From Monocercomonoides exilis (Eukaryota > Preaxostyla > Oxymonadida > Polymastigidae), in the NCBI GenBank assembly GCA_001643675.2, contig LSRY02000029.1:992001-1056000 (forward strand): DNA of 64,000 bases. The letters are read 5' to 3'. A model generated the notes under the pieces. That model worked only from the letters and a program-made list of their open reading frames with translations, had not been told where the DNA came from and made no database searches. Made by a program: the position numbers and the translations under genes. Shown here piece by piece: positions 40,001 to 49,517 of this stretch; the stretch's first letter is position 1; each line of letters begins with the position of its first letter.

Positions 40001-41074
40001 TCTCTTTCCTCTTCTTCTCCTTTTTCTTCTTTCATTTCTTCTTTTTGTACTTTTTGTGTTTCTTCTTCTTCTTTTGTTTCTTCTTTTTCTTCTTTTTCTT
40101 CTTTTTCTTCTTCTTTTCCAACTTCATTATCATTCTCTTCTCTTTCCCCTTCCTCAACATCTTCATCTCTCCCACTCTTTCTATCGAATTCATCACCTGT
40201 CTCTATGTTATGTAACATCTGTTGTTTATTCGAAGTATCCATTTCATTCAATGAACCTTCCAATTGAAGAGGAGAACTTCGAAGTTCTGGTGAATTGAAC
40301 GTTGAATCGTTGGATTCTGCTTCTTTTGCCTTCTCTTCTTCTTCTGCTGCTGCTTCTGCTTCTTCAGTTTTCTGATTGCTTTCAATAAGATTTTCATTTT
40401 GTTCTGTTTCTTCTTTCTCTTCTTTCTCTTCTTTCTCTTCAAGTTTTCCCTCTTCCTTATCCTCCAATTTATCTTTTTCTTTTTCTTCTTTATCTTCTTT
40501 ATCTTCATTCAAATTTTCTTTTTCATCTTTATCTTTTTCCTCTTCCTCTCCCTCTTCCTTTTCCTTTTCCTTTTCTTCTTCATCTTCTTCCTTTTCAGAT
40601 TTTCTGCTTTTTATTTCATTTAGCTCCGTCTCAACGTTCTTTTCTGTAACACATTCACGTTCTTCTATTCCTTCAGTTAATTTCTCCTTCTCTCTTCCTT
40701 CTTTCTCTTCAGTCAAAGCTAAGTCTTTCACTGAATTATTGGCTTCTTCTAATTCTTTAACTTCTTTATTTTCTTCTTCTCCTGCTTCTTCTTCTTCTTC
40801 TCCTGCTTCTGATATTTGCTCTGTTTGTTCTGTTTGTTCAACAATTGCCTCATCTTCTGTTTCATCTTTTGTGTCATTCGCATCCAAAAGTGATTCTCTT
40901 CTTGTTCTGTCTTGTTTCTCCTCCTGTTCCTTTTCATTGCTCTTGTCTTCAGATGGAGGTTGGCATTGTTGTGGAGAAAGTGAATGAAAGGAAGAACTAT
41001 TCACAGCTATATCAGAAGAAGAAGAAGAAGAGGAGGAGGAGGAGGAGGAGGAGGAAGAAGAAGAAGAAGAAGAA

Positions 41075-41112
<38 letters not shown>

Positions 41113-42448
41113 TGGCTTGTTAATTGATTTTGTGGAAGCTGGCTGAGAAAGAAAAGAGGTGTTAGGTGGATGAGGAGGAGGAAGATGAGGAGGAAGATGA
41201 GGAGGAAGATGAGGAGGAAGATGAGGAGGAAGAGGAAGAGTAACTGTGGCTGGTGGGGAAGAGGAGCCAAGAAGCCTTAATGGAGAAGGTGATGGTTGGG
41301 TTGTTTGTGATAGAAGAGAAGGAGCAGAAGAAGAGGAAGAAGAGGAAGAAGAAGAGGAAGAAGAGGAAGAAGAGGAAGAAGAAAAGGAAGAAGAGGAAGA
41401 ACGAGAAGGATTGGCAGTTGGAGGTGCAATTACAAATGGAGGCGGTGGAGGCAAAGGAGAAAAGGCTGGAGCTGCTTCTTTCTGAAGCATCGGAAGCGTT
41501 TTTGGTGCTGTTGATTGTGATGCGAGTAAATATGGATTGGATGAGCCCAATCTCAGCTGATTAGCATTCAATGGCAGTGTATTAGCAGGTTTTGGCAGTT
41601 GTATTTGATTTGGCGAGTTGGTGAGTCCAGCGTTTGGAGTGCTCATGTTAGCAGCCAATGGTGCAGCAGAACGTTTTATGTATTTAAGACTCAAGTTCCC
41701 AGTTGTTGAAGCAACAGGAGAGCACGAGTCAGATGAGGATATTGGTGGAATGGCGTTACTGTTAGGCGGAGGAAGTTTTGAGATCGTGCAATCCAAAGAT
41801 TGCGAAGAGCTGATGTTATCGTTATGATGCATTGACTTTAATAACTCGAAAGAAAAATCTGTTGGATAGGGAACGCTCAACGGCAAACGACTCAAAATCA
41901 TTTTCCCTTGGTTTTCAAAATAATTCATTTGAGACTTTGGTGGAGATACTTTTTTCTTCAACTCTGAAGAGTATGTTGAAGCCTGAAATAAGAACAGTAA
42001 AGCGCGAATGCTATTAGATTTGACTTCAATTGATTCTGTCGATTCTCCCAGTTTAATTATGTGGGAAATACGATTTGAAGAAAGAACTCTAACATTTGTT
42101 GCTTGTTTCAATCAAATATAAAATATTTACTAAATTAAATACGAAGGCACACTGCTTGCAAAAAGGATCCAGCAAGACGGACACACATTTAAAGTTTGAT
42201 CAGAAAACGATATTTCGCTTGTTTTGAGGCAACTTAATAAATTTTGCAAATTATTTGTTACATGGTCATTTTAAAAAATAAGATAATACACACGAGTTGC
42301 AAATTGAACGGTTACACGTTGGGCAAATCTTTTTCTCGTTTGGCAAAAAATGTGAACGTGCGCAAGTAGGACAAACCATATCCGATAAGCACTCGGTTAA
42401 CATTGGAGAAAAAGAAGGAAGTGATATTTTAAGAACATTTTCGGCCAT
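25052..42448 (-). CDS. Giant zinc-finger and ARM-like repeat protein (about 5,685 aa)
   Basis: Inferred minus-strand exons: 42448-42294, 42232-42143, 42088-26681, 26554-25248 and 25149-25052; introns 61, 54, 126 and 98 nt; all phases agree and the gene ends TAA. Exons 1-2 encode a Cys-rich finger (CPTC, CPTC, CNSC, then CPSCW), resembling a FYVE/RING-like zinc site. Helical segments follow at once (HIIKLGEST, SIRALLFLFQ). Further ARM/HEAT-like stretches occur at about residues 2,440-3,030 (for example REAATEALVVFFTGGDLV, LQSSVLDILISIAQKG) and near the C-terminus, about 5,220-5,440 (EVQLNMTRAILSLVTHS, CAVANLTDKHSANG). Between them are poly-Ser, Pro-rich (HLPP) and two Glu/Lys blocks (about 460-845 and 3,310-3,925). 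No catalytic motif is seen; a large scaffold is the most that can be inferred. The second intron has an alternative boundary pair (5' site at 42153, 3' site ending at 42104) that also keeps frame, so residues near 75-88 are uncertain. The last intron is the least certain. Confidence 0.7.
30560..32400 (-). repeat. Glu/Lys-rich low-complexity coding block
   Basis: Inside the giant ARM-like gene, about 610 codons are dominated by GAA/GAG/AAA, so the plus strand is a long T+C-rich run. It includes EKEKEKEK and EDEDEDED tracts. The opposite strand shows a long Ser/Phe-rich open frame that is only the mirror of this bias. Confidence 0.8.
39821..39870 (-). repeat. (CTTTTT)n hexanucleotide tandem repeat
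   Basis: About eight consecutive CTTTTT units on the plus strand encode alternating Glu-Lys in the minus-strand giant protein. A shorter copy lies near 31,195-31,230 in the second acidic block of the same gene. Confidence 0.85.
41014..41115. repeat. GAA/GGA/GAT trinucleotide microsatellite coding poly-Ser
   Basis: About 100 bp of uninterrupted purine trinucleotides on the plus strand, ending in GAT repeats. On the coding (minus) strand it is TCC/TCT/TCA and gives a run of about 33 serines. A similar tract lies at 41,318-41,402. Confidence 0.9.
41171..41230 (-). repeat. 12-bp tandem repeat coding HLPP
   Basis: Five near-identical 12-bp units (GAGGAGGAAGAT on the plus strand) encode repeated His-Leu-Pro-Pro in the giant protein, beside its longest poly-Ser tracts. 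Confidence 0.85.
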
Positions 42449-42679
42449 ATCCAAAGCCGAGCGCCGAATATTAATTCTTATCAAAGAATTAATAATGGAA
42501 TATTTCTTTCTTTCTTTTCATATTCGAATTTTGGAGAATGCGCTTATTGAAATTGCAAACAATTTTTGCTGAAAGTTTGATTTTTTTTTGCAGCCAAGAA
42601 ATTTTTAATTAATTATTGATCGTTAAATTTTATTTTTTTGTTATTTGTTTTTGAATTACCGGAGAAGATATTGATAATT
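42449..42679. promoter_or_regulatory. 231-bp divergent promoter region
   Basis: Lies between the inferred ATG of the giant zinc-finger/ARM-like gene (-) and the ATG of riboflavin kinase (+). It is A+T-rich; no specific element recognised. Confidence 0.35.
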
Positions 42680-43360
42680 ATGTTAACAGAAGATTCTAAT
42701 TATCCATGTATTTTACAAGGATTGGTTTTACCTGGACTTCAAATTGGAAAAGGAAAAGGATTTGCCACAGGTTTTTGAGGAATAAAATTTTGCAATTCTT
42801 CAATTTTTAAGAATTGTTGAAATTATTTTGATTGAAAGCAAATATTGATCCTTTAACGAATGAGAAAGTAATTGCTTCAATTGGACACGGAGTTTATTGG
42901 GGAATTCTGTGGATATGCAAAGATAAGCTAACCTGTTCAAGTCATGAAACTGGGTATGGAATAACAATTATAAATGAAAATTTTACACATTTCTTTAAAG
43001 ATTACGAACAGTGTTCAGTGTTGGGCTTTCCGTTGCGCATTCTGCACCAAGTATTGAAGCTCATATCATTGATCCAAGTTATTCTGGAGAAGATCTTTAC
43101 AACAATTATATATACATATTGGTTCTTGGAAAGTTAAGGAATATGATGAAAATATCAAACGGTTTCCTTTTTTAAGAAATATTATCCGTTTTTCTCTTTA
43201 TTTTTTTTTTTAACTTCCAGATTCAGAAGGATTTAAGCTTCTTGGAGAGCAGATAAAATCGGATGTTGCAAAAGCACAAGATTTAATTGACAAAAGTCCA
43301 TTTAGGTCCATGAATTATTCAACATTTTGCAACAACTTTTTAATGAAAACCGAAAAATAA
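42680..43360 (+). CDS. RFK: Riboflavin kinase (ATP:riboflavin 5'-phosphotransferase), four exons
   Basis: Exons 42680-42770, 42839-42953, 43019-43161 and 43221-43360 (introns 68, 65 and 59 nt) join in frame to 162 aa ending TAA, the usual length of a stand-alone eukaryotic flavokinase. The enzyme makes FMN from riboflavin and ATP. Visible family signatures are: GKGKGFATAN (residues 23-32), the Mg-ATP-binding 'G-TAN' motif; GVYWGIL; VGLSV; SIEAHIID with the expected catalytic Glu at 82; EDLYNN and ILVLGKLR; and a C-terminal LLGEQIKSDVAKAQDLI helix matching the 'L..QI..D...A' pattern. The third exon is read in a different frame from the second; the intron 42954-43018 (GTATGG...TTCAG) restores continuity and was chosen because it places VG before the IEAHI motif. 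The first exon is short and starts at an ATG with nothing obvious upstream. No FAD synthetase domain is attached. Confidence 0.9.
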
Positions 43361-43664
43361 TTAATATAACTTATCAAATTAAAATTATATTTTTGTACTT
43401 TTTTCGATGACTTAAAGAATAATTATATTTTGATGTTTAAACATTTGGGACGATATTTTTTGCATTATGAATTTTGTTCCACCAAATTATTTTTGATGTT
43501 TTGATCAATTTTCTTTTATTTTCTTCATATTTAAGCATGGGAATGTTTGTCTTTTTATAATATGACGGAGAAAAAGTTTGGAACAAAACAAAGTTTTATT
43601 CATAAAAGAAAATACTACGCACCATTTCAAATCAATTATTAGATAAACGAAAAATAAAAAGGTT
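43361..43664. other. Spacer with one dispersed-repeat fragment
   Basis: A+T-rich 3' flank of the riboflavin kinase gene. Positions about 43,445-43,490 match, in reverse orientation, the ends of two copies near 56,150-56,195 and 56,805-56,845 (the TGGAACAAAATTCAT family). Otherwise nothing recognised. Confidence 0.5.
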
Positions 43665-43746
43665 CGCACTGAGCAGGATTTGAACCTACGCGGGATAAAC
43701 CCAACAGATTTCAAGTCTGTCGCCTTAACCACTCGGCCATCAGTGT
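43665..43746 (-). tRNA. tRNA-Ser(UGA), 82 nt, no intron
   Basis: Read on the minus strand: the D-arm has GCCGAGTGGTTAAGGC, the anticodon loop is CTTGAAA with anticodon TGA (reads UCA), a class II long variable arm follows (TGGGTTTATCCCGC), the T-arm contains GGTTCAAATCC, and the discriminator is G, as in eukaryotic tRNA-Ser. Acceptor pairs 2-7 are perfect, but position 1 is A and position 72 is C, so the terminal pair is A-C and not G-C. Box A and box B promoter sequences are internal as usual. A T-run for Pol III termination lies downstream on the minus strand (AAAAA on the plus strand near 43,652-43,660). Confidence 0.95.
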
Positions 43747-44202
43747 ATGTTAACAAAAAATTAATTAATCAATTTTATAAAAAAACTTGTTTCTTATTTT
43801 TTCTTTGATTATTTTTTTATTGAAAACAATCATCAAAGGATATAGATATATCGAAAATAATCACTAACTTCTGTAAGAACGTTTTTTTGTGTTCAAACAT
43901 ATTTCGTCAAATTATCAAACGTTTTCAATGATATTTTATCAAAAAGCATGTAGGTTTTTTTTTTTTTTTTTTTAAATCTTTCCTTTTGTTGAATTTTCAA
44001 AAACAATTTATTCTTCAAAAATTTATCAATTTTCTGTTCCCACTTACGAAGCTTCACTCAAATGGAACCAATAACATTGTCAAGATTTATTTTTCATGAA
44101 AGCGAAATTTGGAAAGTGGGAATAGAAAATTGATGACATTATGCAATTTTTGTATATTTTGGAAATTAAACAAAAGGAAGTTTTCAAAGAAAAATTTGCC
44201 TT
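43747..44202. other. A+T-rich spacer
   Basis: No gene recognised. Contains a run of about 20 T near 43,953-43,972 and a TCGAAAATAATCAC string at about 43,852 that recalls the ends of the GGGTGATTATTTTTGAAATCAT element family seen at 57,879. Confidence 0.5.
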
Positions 44203-44346
44203 ATCGTTAGTGTTAACAAAGGTGGACACTTTCAATATCTGTATTCAGTGAAATGATTTCAACTTCCTTTGATAGTTGCATTTCGATAATTAACCCAAAT
44301 ATATATTCTATGTAACCAAACTCACACACGAAAAAATTATTTATTA

Positions 44347-44347
<1 letters not shown>

Positions 44348-44382
<35 letters not shown>

Positions 44383-44413
44383 AAAAAAAAGAAAAAAAAA
44401 AAAAAAAAAAAAA
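44348..44413. repeat. 66-bp poly-A tract
   Basis: Uninterrupted A except for two G (44,381 and 44,391). It is not next to a reverse transcriptase or an identifiable processed gene, so I treat it as a homopolymer expansion inside the old repeat copy. Confidence 0.9.
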
Positions 44414-45931
44414 TTCAATTTCGATAATTATTTCAGACAGTATTTTTTCTATTTCATGATGATGGATTACAGAGAATAATACGTTGTTATTCATTTGGCA
44501 ACAAACAATCATTCTTTAATAAACATTTAATTAAAAAAAACAAAACGATTTTTTGAAGACTGTCAAAATATTTCATTGAAATGATCCTTTTGTCGAATAT
44601 GAAGAATTCCATTCACTCAACAAAAATTGTTTAACTCAAAATTTCATACTGTAAAATGATTTCTTTTGAATTGAATATATGGGTAATTCTTTTTGAAAAG
44701 TCGCAAATGTTTAATTTTCAAATAAATCAAAAATTACATATTTTGCGAAATATTTTGTTAACAAATATCAAACTCAACTTTAATAGAATCTGTTTCTTGA
44801 AAATGCGATTTCAAACATTCTTGAGGAGATTTGTGAGCTGAAACAGAAATTTGAGCAATAAATGAAATTTTTGATATATTTGAAAATTGAACATTTGAGA
44901 CTTTTAAAAAAGAATCACCCAATTAGAATTATTATTTTTCGATTTTGAATTATTTTTGATGTCCGACATACGAAAATGAAATAATGAACTCCATTTTGAA
45001 AGAAAAAAAACATTTTCAATTCTTTGAGAAACTTGGAGAATCTTATTTCTCCGAATTTCTCCGAAAAGAAAAATTAATTCTTTTTATGAAATTTCATTGA
45101 GTTTGATGAATAACTTAAACTATTTAAATAAGCACTCATTCACTGAAGTAATTATTTGATTAATTGTAAACCTGTGTGACGTGATGAAATTTTTGTCTTC
45201 ACGTCCGTCAGTGAATTTAGGTCACGTCAGTGGCTTTTTTTTTTTTTTTTTTTTTATTTTTTTATTTTTTATTTTTTATTTTTTATTTTTTTCTATTAAG
45301 AAAAAAGATAACTTAATTATTAATAGTGAACATTTTTTATTTTTGAATAAAAAGTTTGCTTGAAATAATTTTTTGAATGGTGCAATTATTGATTTGATTT
45401 TTTTCCCATAAATCGATTTCAATTTAAAATTTAGAATGAGTTGCTTTTAATCAGAGATCCAACGCCTCATTTGCACAATAATGTTCATGATGTGTCACTC
45501 CACTACATTTTACATAACGATTGATGTATCTAGCACTTATACGGTTTAATATTATTTAAAACTCTCTGATTTTTCATTTTGTTGTTTTTTCTTTTTTCAA
45601 TCAAATTTTCATATCTCTGCCCACTATTCTCAAGTATTTCATTTCTTAATTGCTTATTTTAGACAATCACTGAATGCCTCTTATGTTTGTATGTTTGTTA
45701 AATTTTATCAAAGAATATTTTAAAAGATTTCTCTTTTTCATCATTTCCTCCGCATCCTTTCCTGTCCCCACGCTCTTTCATCGATTCAACCTTCAATTTA
45801 GAACAAACAACTTCATTTTTCAGACATGCTCTTCATCAAATGCTGCTGTAGTGCATGTTAGAACCGAAACTCAAAGATAAACACCAGGATGATTGATTTT
45901 ATTCGATTTAAACAGCCATCGCTTCGAATAG

Positions 45932-47561
45932 CGTGAATGGAATGATTCAAATGGAGGATCAAGTTGTGGTGGAGCACATAAAGTCAACTGCGCAAATGCA
46001 AATCTCTCAATCATTTCGTGTTCATTCGACAATTGTTACTGTACAGGAAATGGTGAAGGAAGAGCAATATTCTGTCGATATTTATTACAAATCAGCATTA
46101 CAAAATCTAATTTTTCGAATTGTCAGGCGAGACATGGAGGTGCTGTAGAAATATGGACTCCTCAATCTAATTCCGTTTGGGCATTCTCTGAAAACAGAGT
46201 GGAAAATTGTTCAATAACAGATTGGTGTGGAACTAGATGGTATTTTCATGTGTATGATATGGCCTCGGCTTGTCAATTCCTGTTTTCCAAATGCAAGTGC
46301 ATTTCAAATTCTGGTGGTGATGCTGCTGGTTCTTTAACATTTTATAATCCTCCAGGAAACAAACCAAACCATTTTTCTATCAATGAGTGTCAATTCATTA
46401 ATAACAAATTAACTGCCTCTGCCAATTATGGAGGAGCTGCGATTTGCTTCCTTCCACCATATTCCTGGATGAATGAAATTCGATTCATCACTTTCTGCTT
46501 CTTTGATGGAAACACCGCAGCTAATGGCAGAGGAAATGATGTGTTCTTCAATGGTAATTCCATCACCCAATCTCCGTTTGAGAATTGTGGATCAACAACC
46601 CTATCGAAAAGAGTGTGGAATAATGGAACGGCTGAAAACGCTGAATATAATGGCTGGCTCCCACTCATTGCCCAGAACAAAATCGTTGCCAGCAATGGAA
46701 CTGATGTCGACGTCTGTGGTAGACCCCAACAGACCCCATGTGCCACCATCGAGTATGCCCTCACTGGCTTCATTTCTCTCCTCCAAGACGCCTCTCTCAC
46801 CCTCCTCACCTCAACATTTGTTCCCATTCAAACACTCACCTTCAGCGCTGTTGATACAAAAATCACTGGAAATGGCACAACTGCCACCACCATCGCCTCC
46901 AGTGGCATTCCTCAACCACAAAACTCACATTCACACTCATCACAATCAACGTCATCATTTTCATCATTTTCATCAACATCAACATCTTCTTCGCCAGATC
47001 CATCTGCCTCGTCTGCCCTCTTCCAACAGACCCAGGGCTCCCTCACAGTCTCTGCCCTCGCCATCGCTCACAACTCCTCAAATCAAATCACCCCCATCCT
47101 CTTCCACCTCTCCCAAAACTCCCCTTCCCTCAAACTCAACACAACCACCATCACCGGAACAACCCCATCTTCATCATCAATCAAAACCCCCCTCTTCTTC
47201 CTCACTGCTGGCTCCCTCGCCCTCAACCACACAGCAATCACCAGTCTCACCCTCAACAGCCAAAGCATCTTCCACCTCACCTCCCTCACCGCTCCCCTCA
47301 CCCTCAACTCCTCCAGCATCACCCACATCACCTCCACAGCTTCCCCCGCCAGCTGTGTCCTCTCCTCTGCCACCTCCCCTGCCCTCTCCCTCTCCCTCGC
47401 CAACTGCACCATCACCAACATCAACTCAGAACAGTTGAGCCAACAGACTGCCACAGATGGCGGGTGCATCTCATTCGCCTCATCCCTCTGCCAACACATT
47501 TTCTGTGAGTGACACCAAATTCACTGAATGTGATATGAGCAAAGAAGAATCGAAGAATTAG
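45932..47561 (+). pseudogene. Broken right-handed beta-helix surface-protein gene inside the hAT-like element
   Basis: An open frame of about 526 codons (45,932-47,512) has no natural start: it begins after an in-frame TAG and reads directly into beta-helix repeats (GGSSCGGAHKVNCANANLSI, ISCSFDNCYC, SNFSNCQARHGGAVEI). It contains VCGRPQQTPCATIEYAL, a motif shared with VCGFPNLPCKAVDYGL in the gene at the right edge, then a Ser/Thr/Asn-rich region with regular hydrophobic spacing (LTLNSSSITHITSTA). Near 47,490 the frame breaks: the other frame continues the same protein (ANTFSVSDTKFTECDMSKE) for 24 codons to a TAG at 47,561. No transmembrane or kinase part follows. Family knowledge: such proteins are large, extracellular, pectin-lyase-like folds, abundant in oxymonads. 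Positions 46,700-47,480 are markedly C-rich on the coding strand compared with all surrounding DNA. Confidence 0.82.
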
Positions 47562-49169
47562 AAAGAGAGAAAAGCGAATACTCAGAGATCGGAACATGTT
47601 GGTGGACATGAAAGGAAAACTCAAACGAAACCTGTTTCAAGCGGATCAAAGAGAATGACATTCTGCGGGGATGTTGCGAAAAAGAATGATACAAAAGATA
47701 ATAATTTAGAAACAAAAAAAATTTGAATTAAGAGAAAAGATGAAAAAGAAGATGATTGAATAAACCAGATAACTGTTTCATTTCGCAAGCTTTCAATGAT
47801 TTATAAGTTAATAAAAACAATGAAATATTATGTGTATATTTTTTAAATTTTCGAGATGAATTACAAAGTTTGTTTTTGAAAAAAAACAATAAAAAACAAC
47901 TGGCTTTCAAAATATCTTCTGTATATTCCTCGGATTTGATGTGAGACATTGAAAAAAAATATTAAAATTTTGATGTGCATTTGCTAATAATTAGAAATAA
48001 ATTTACTTAACAATGAATCCACTTTCAAAGCTATTAAGAAGTGTCAAACTTCTCAAAACATTTCATTCATTCGGACAACGATTCAGCCCTCATCTTCTGT
48101 TAAAAAAGAGAGAGAAAAAAGTTCTGCAAAGTTATAAAAGTCTTTTGTGCTTTTCACCATTCCATGCAAAATCTTTATCAAAAATTTCTGATCATCTTTC
48201 AATTCTTCCAGTAATGAATGATTCTTCCATTTCGCAATCGTTATTCTCGACGCAATTTGTTTCATGTTTATGATATCCAAAAAACTTTTTTCTATCACTC
48301 GTTTTCGAAGAAAAATTGTTCAGTCGTGATGTTCAGCAGGCGTTTCTGAAAAAATTACGCTCAATAATCAAGTGACGAAGATAAGGAAGGCAGGCGCTTC
48401 AAGTCGATCGAAGAAATTGATAAATACTTTTCAACGTTGTCGGCAAAGAAAGATGAATGAAAAAAAACGAAAATAACATTTTATTGAAAAGGAATTTGTT
48501 GAAGCCGAATCTTCCATATATTTGTGTGCGTAACAAAGATGAAGATAAACAATGAGGAGTTGGTTATCTGACTACTGGCTTTGGACATTTTAGTGAACTT
48601 TGTGAACTTGTTAATAAAAAAATAGTTTTATAAAATTTATCATTAAAAAAACAAGCCATTTTCTGACACTATTTCATTCTGGACAAATTGTTGAATTTTT
48701 TTGAGGTCAAGTTTTTTTTGTGTGTTCTCGCTGCACGTGTTCAATTTTGATTTGTTCAATAATTACTTGATAAAATAGTAAAAAAACTTCATCGCACCAT
48801 TCCATTTCACCTTCAGCATGGCAAAATGCAACTTATTCACCAATTAGTATTTATTTCAATTTTTTGTCCAACATTGAAATGCTGACTTGCCCTGACGGTC
48901 ATGACCGTCACCGACGATCTAAAATTCCTTTTTTGCCTATTCGTCAGTTTCCCATTGTAATTTTTTCATTGATTTAAAGTGATAAAAAAAGTTTTTTGAT
49001 TTTATTGTATAAATAATAATTTTAAAAATGAAATTAAATGAATTATTTGATTTTTTTTGAGCTTTCACGAAAAATTAAAACTTTAATAAATCACTGACGA
49101 GAATATTTTTGTTGAGTCCGTCAGAATTGAAAATTTTCACGTCAATGGTCATTACGTCACTCAGGTTTA
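47562..49169. other. Right part of the hAT-like element, no clear gene
   Basis: A+T-rich. A short open frame at 48,368-48,460 (plus) reads GRRFKSIEEIDKYFSTLSAK before a TGA; the look is of a protein C-terminus, possibly a transposase remnant, but it is too short to name. A reverse frame at 48,083-48,298 is similarly unassigned. The rest is non-coding by eye. Confidence 0.4.
48893..48910. repeat. 18-bp perfect palindrome
   Basis: TGACGGTCATGACCGTCA is its own reverse complement and lies about 260 bp inside the right end of the hAT-like element. Its TGACGG/CCGTCA half sites resemble the TGACG motifs in both inverted ends, so it may be a transposase-binding site. Confidence 0.7.
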
Positions 49170-49262
49170 ATTAATTGTTGAAATCCAACTTTCAAAAGAT
49201 GCTAAAATTAATTTCTCTGTCCACAGTTATTGAAAATGTACACCATTATTAATAGAAACAAT

Positions 49263-49517
49263 GTTTTTTATTAATCTCTATGATAAGTGACATTTCATAA
49301 AAATCATAATCACATTTAGTCTCAAAATGCCTGTGAAAAAAACCTATGTGATTGTATCCAATTTTGAAATTGTTAACATTAATTTTTGTTCATTCAAATA
49401 AAATTATGCGTTACATGTTCTTTTTCTGAAGAGGATGATAATTTTTGAAATCATGACATTTTTCGGTGTGTTGAATATCCAAAGATTTTCAGTCTTTATT
49501 CATATTATTTTCATCTA
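49263..49517. other. Spacer with one end of a GGTGAT-type small element
   Basis: Positions about 49,427-49,490 (GATGATAATTTTTGAAATCA...TTTTTCGGTGTGTTGA) match the ends of the elements at 55,325 and 57,879. The partner end is not clear; the Tc1-type insertion begins just after. No gene seen. Confidence 0.5.

Larger units (their letters stand above)
45167..49169. mobile_element. hAT-like 4,003-bp element with 8-bp target duplication, carrying a surface-protein gene fragment
   Basis: Ends are inverted: TAAACCTGTGTGACG...TGATGA at the left and the reverse complement of TAAACCTGAGTGACG...TAATGA at the right, 19 of 21 positions equal. Both sides are flanked by ATTAATTG (45,159-45,166 and 49,170-49,177), an 8-bp target-site duplication as made by hAT (and a few other DDE) transposases. 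Both subterminal regions are rich in TGACG/CGTCA motifs, including an 18-bp palindrome at 48,893. No transposase is recognised inside, so it looks non-autonomous. The main cargo is a broken right-handed beta-helix protein gene on the plus strand. The element is inserted in an older repeat copy whose halves continue on each side. Confidence 0.75.
44203..49262. repeat. Degenerate second copy of the 406-bp TA-element, split by a 4-kb insertion
   Basis: The left end (GTTAGTGTTAACAAAGGTGG, then ACACTTTCAATA, about 44,206-44,330) matches the left end of the element at 56,849. The inner palindrome (GAGAAACTTGGAGAATC...TTTCTCCGAAAAG, about 45,028-45,072) matches its centre at about 57,032-57,074. The right end (CTGTCCACAGTTATTGAAA, about 49,218-49,260) matches its right end. 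The copy is old (many substitutions), carries a poly-A tract, and is interrupted at 45,166 by the hAT-like element. Confidence 0.65.

Noticed and set aside
42297-42572. Plus-strand frame opposite the zinc-finger exons
   Set aside because: It is antisense to the Cys-rich finger of the giant gene, which has the clear paired-Cys pattern and consistent splice phase.
43505-43756. Minus-strand open frame overlapping the tRNA
   Set aside because: The frame reads through tRNA-Ser(UGA); the tRNA structure explains the sequence.
44348-44413. Poly-A tract considered as the tail of a retrocopy
   Set aside because: No reverse transcriptase, no adjoining intron-less gene copy and no target duplication around it could be found.
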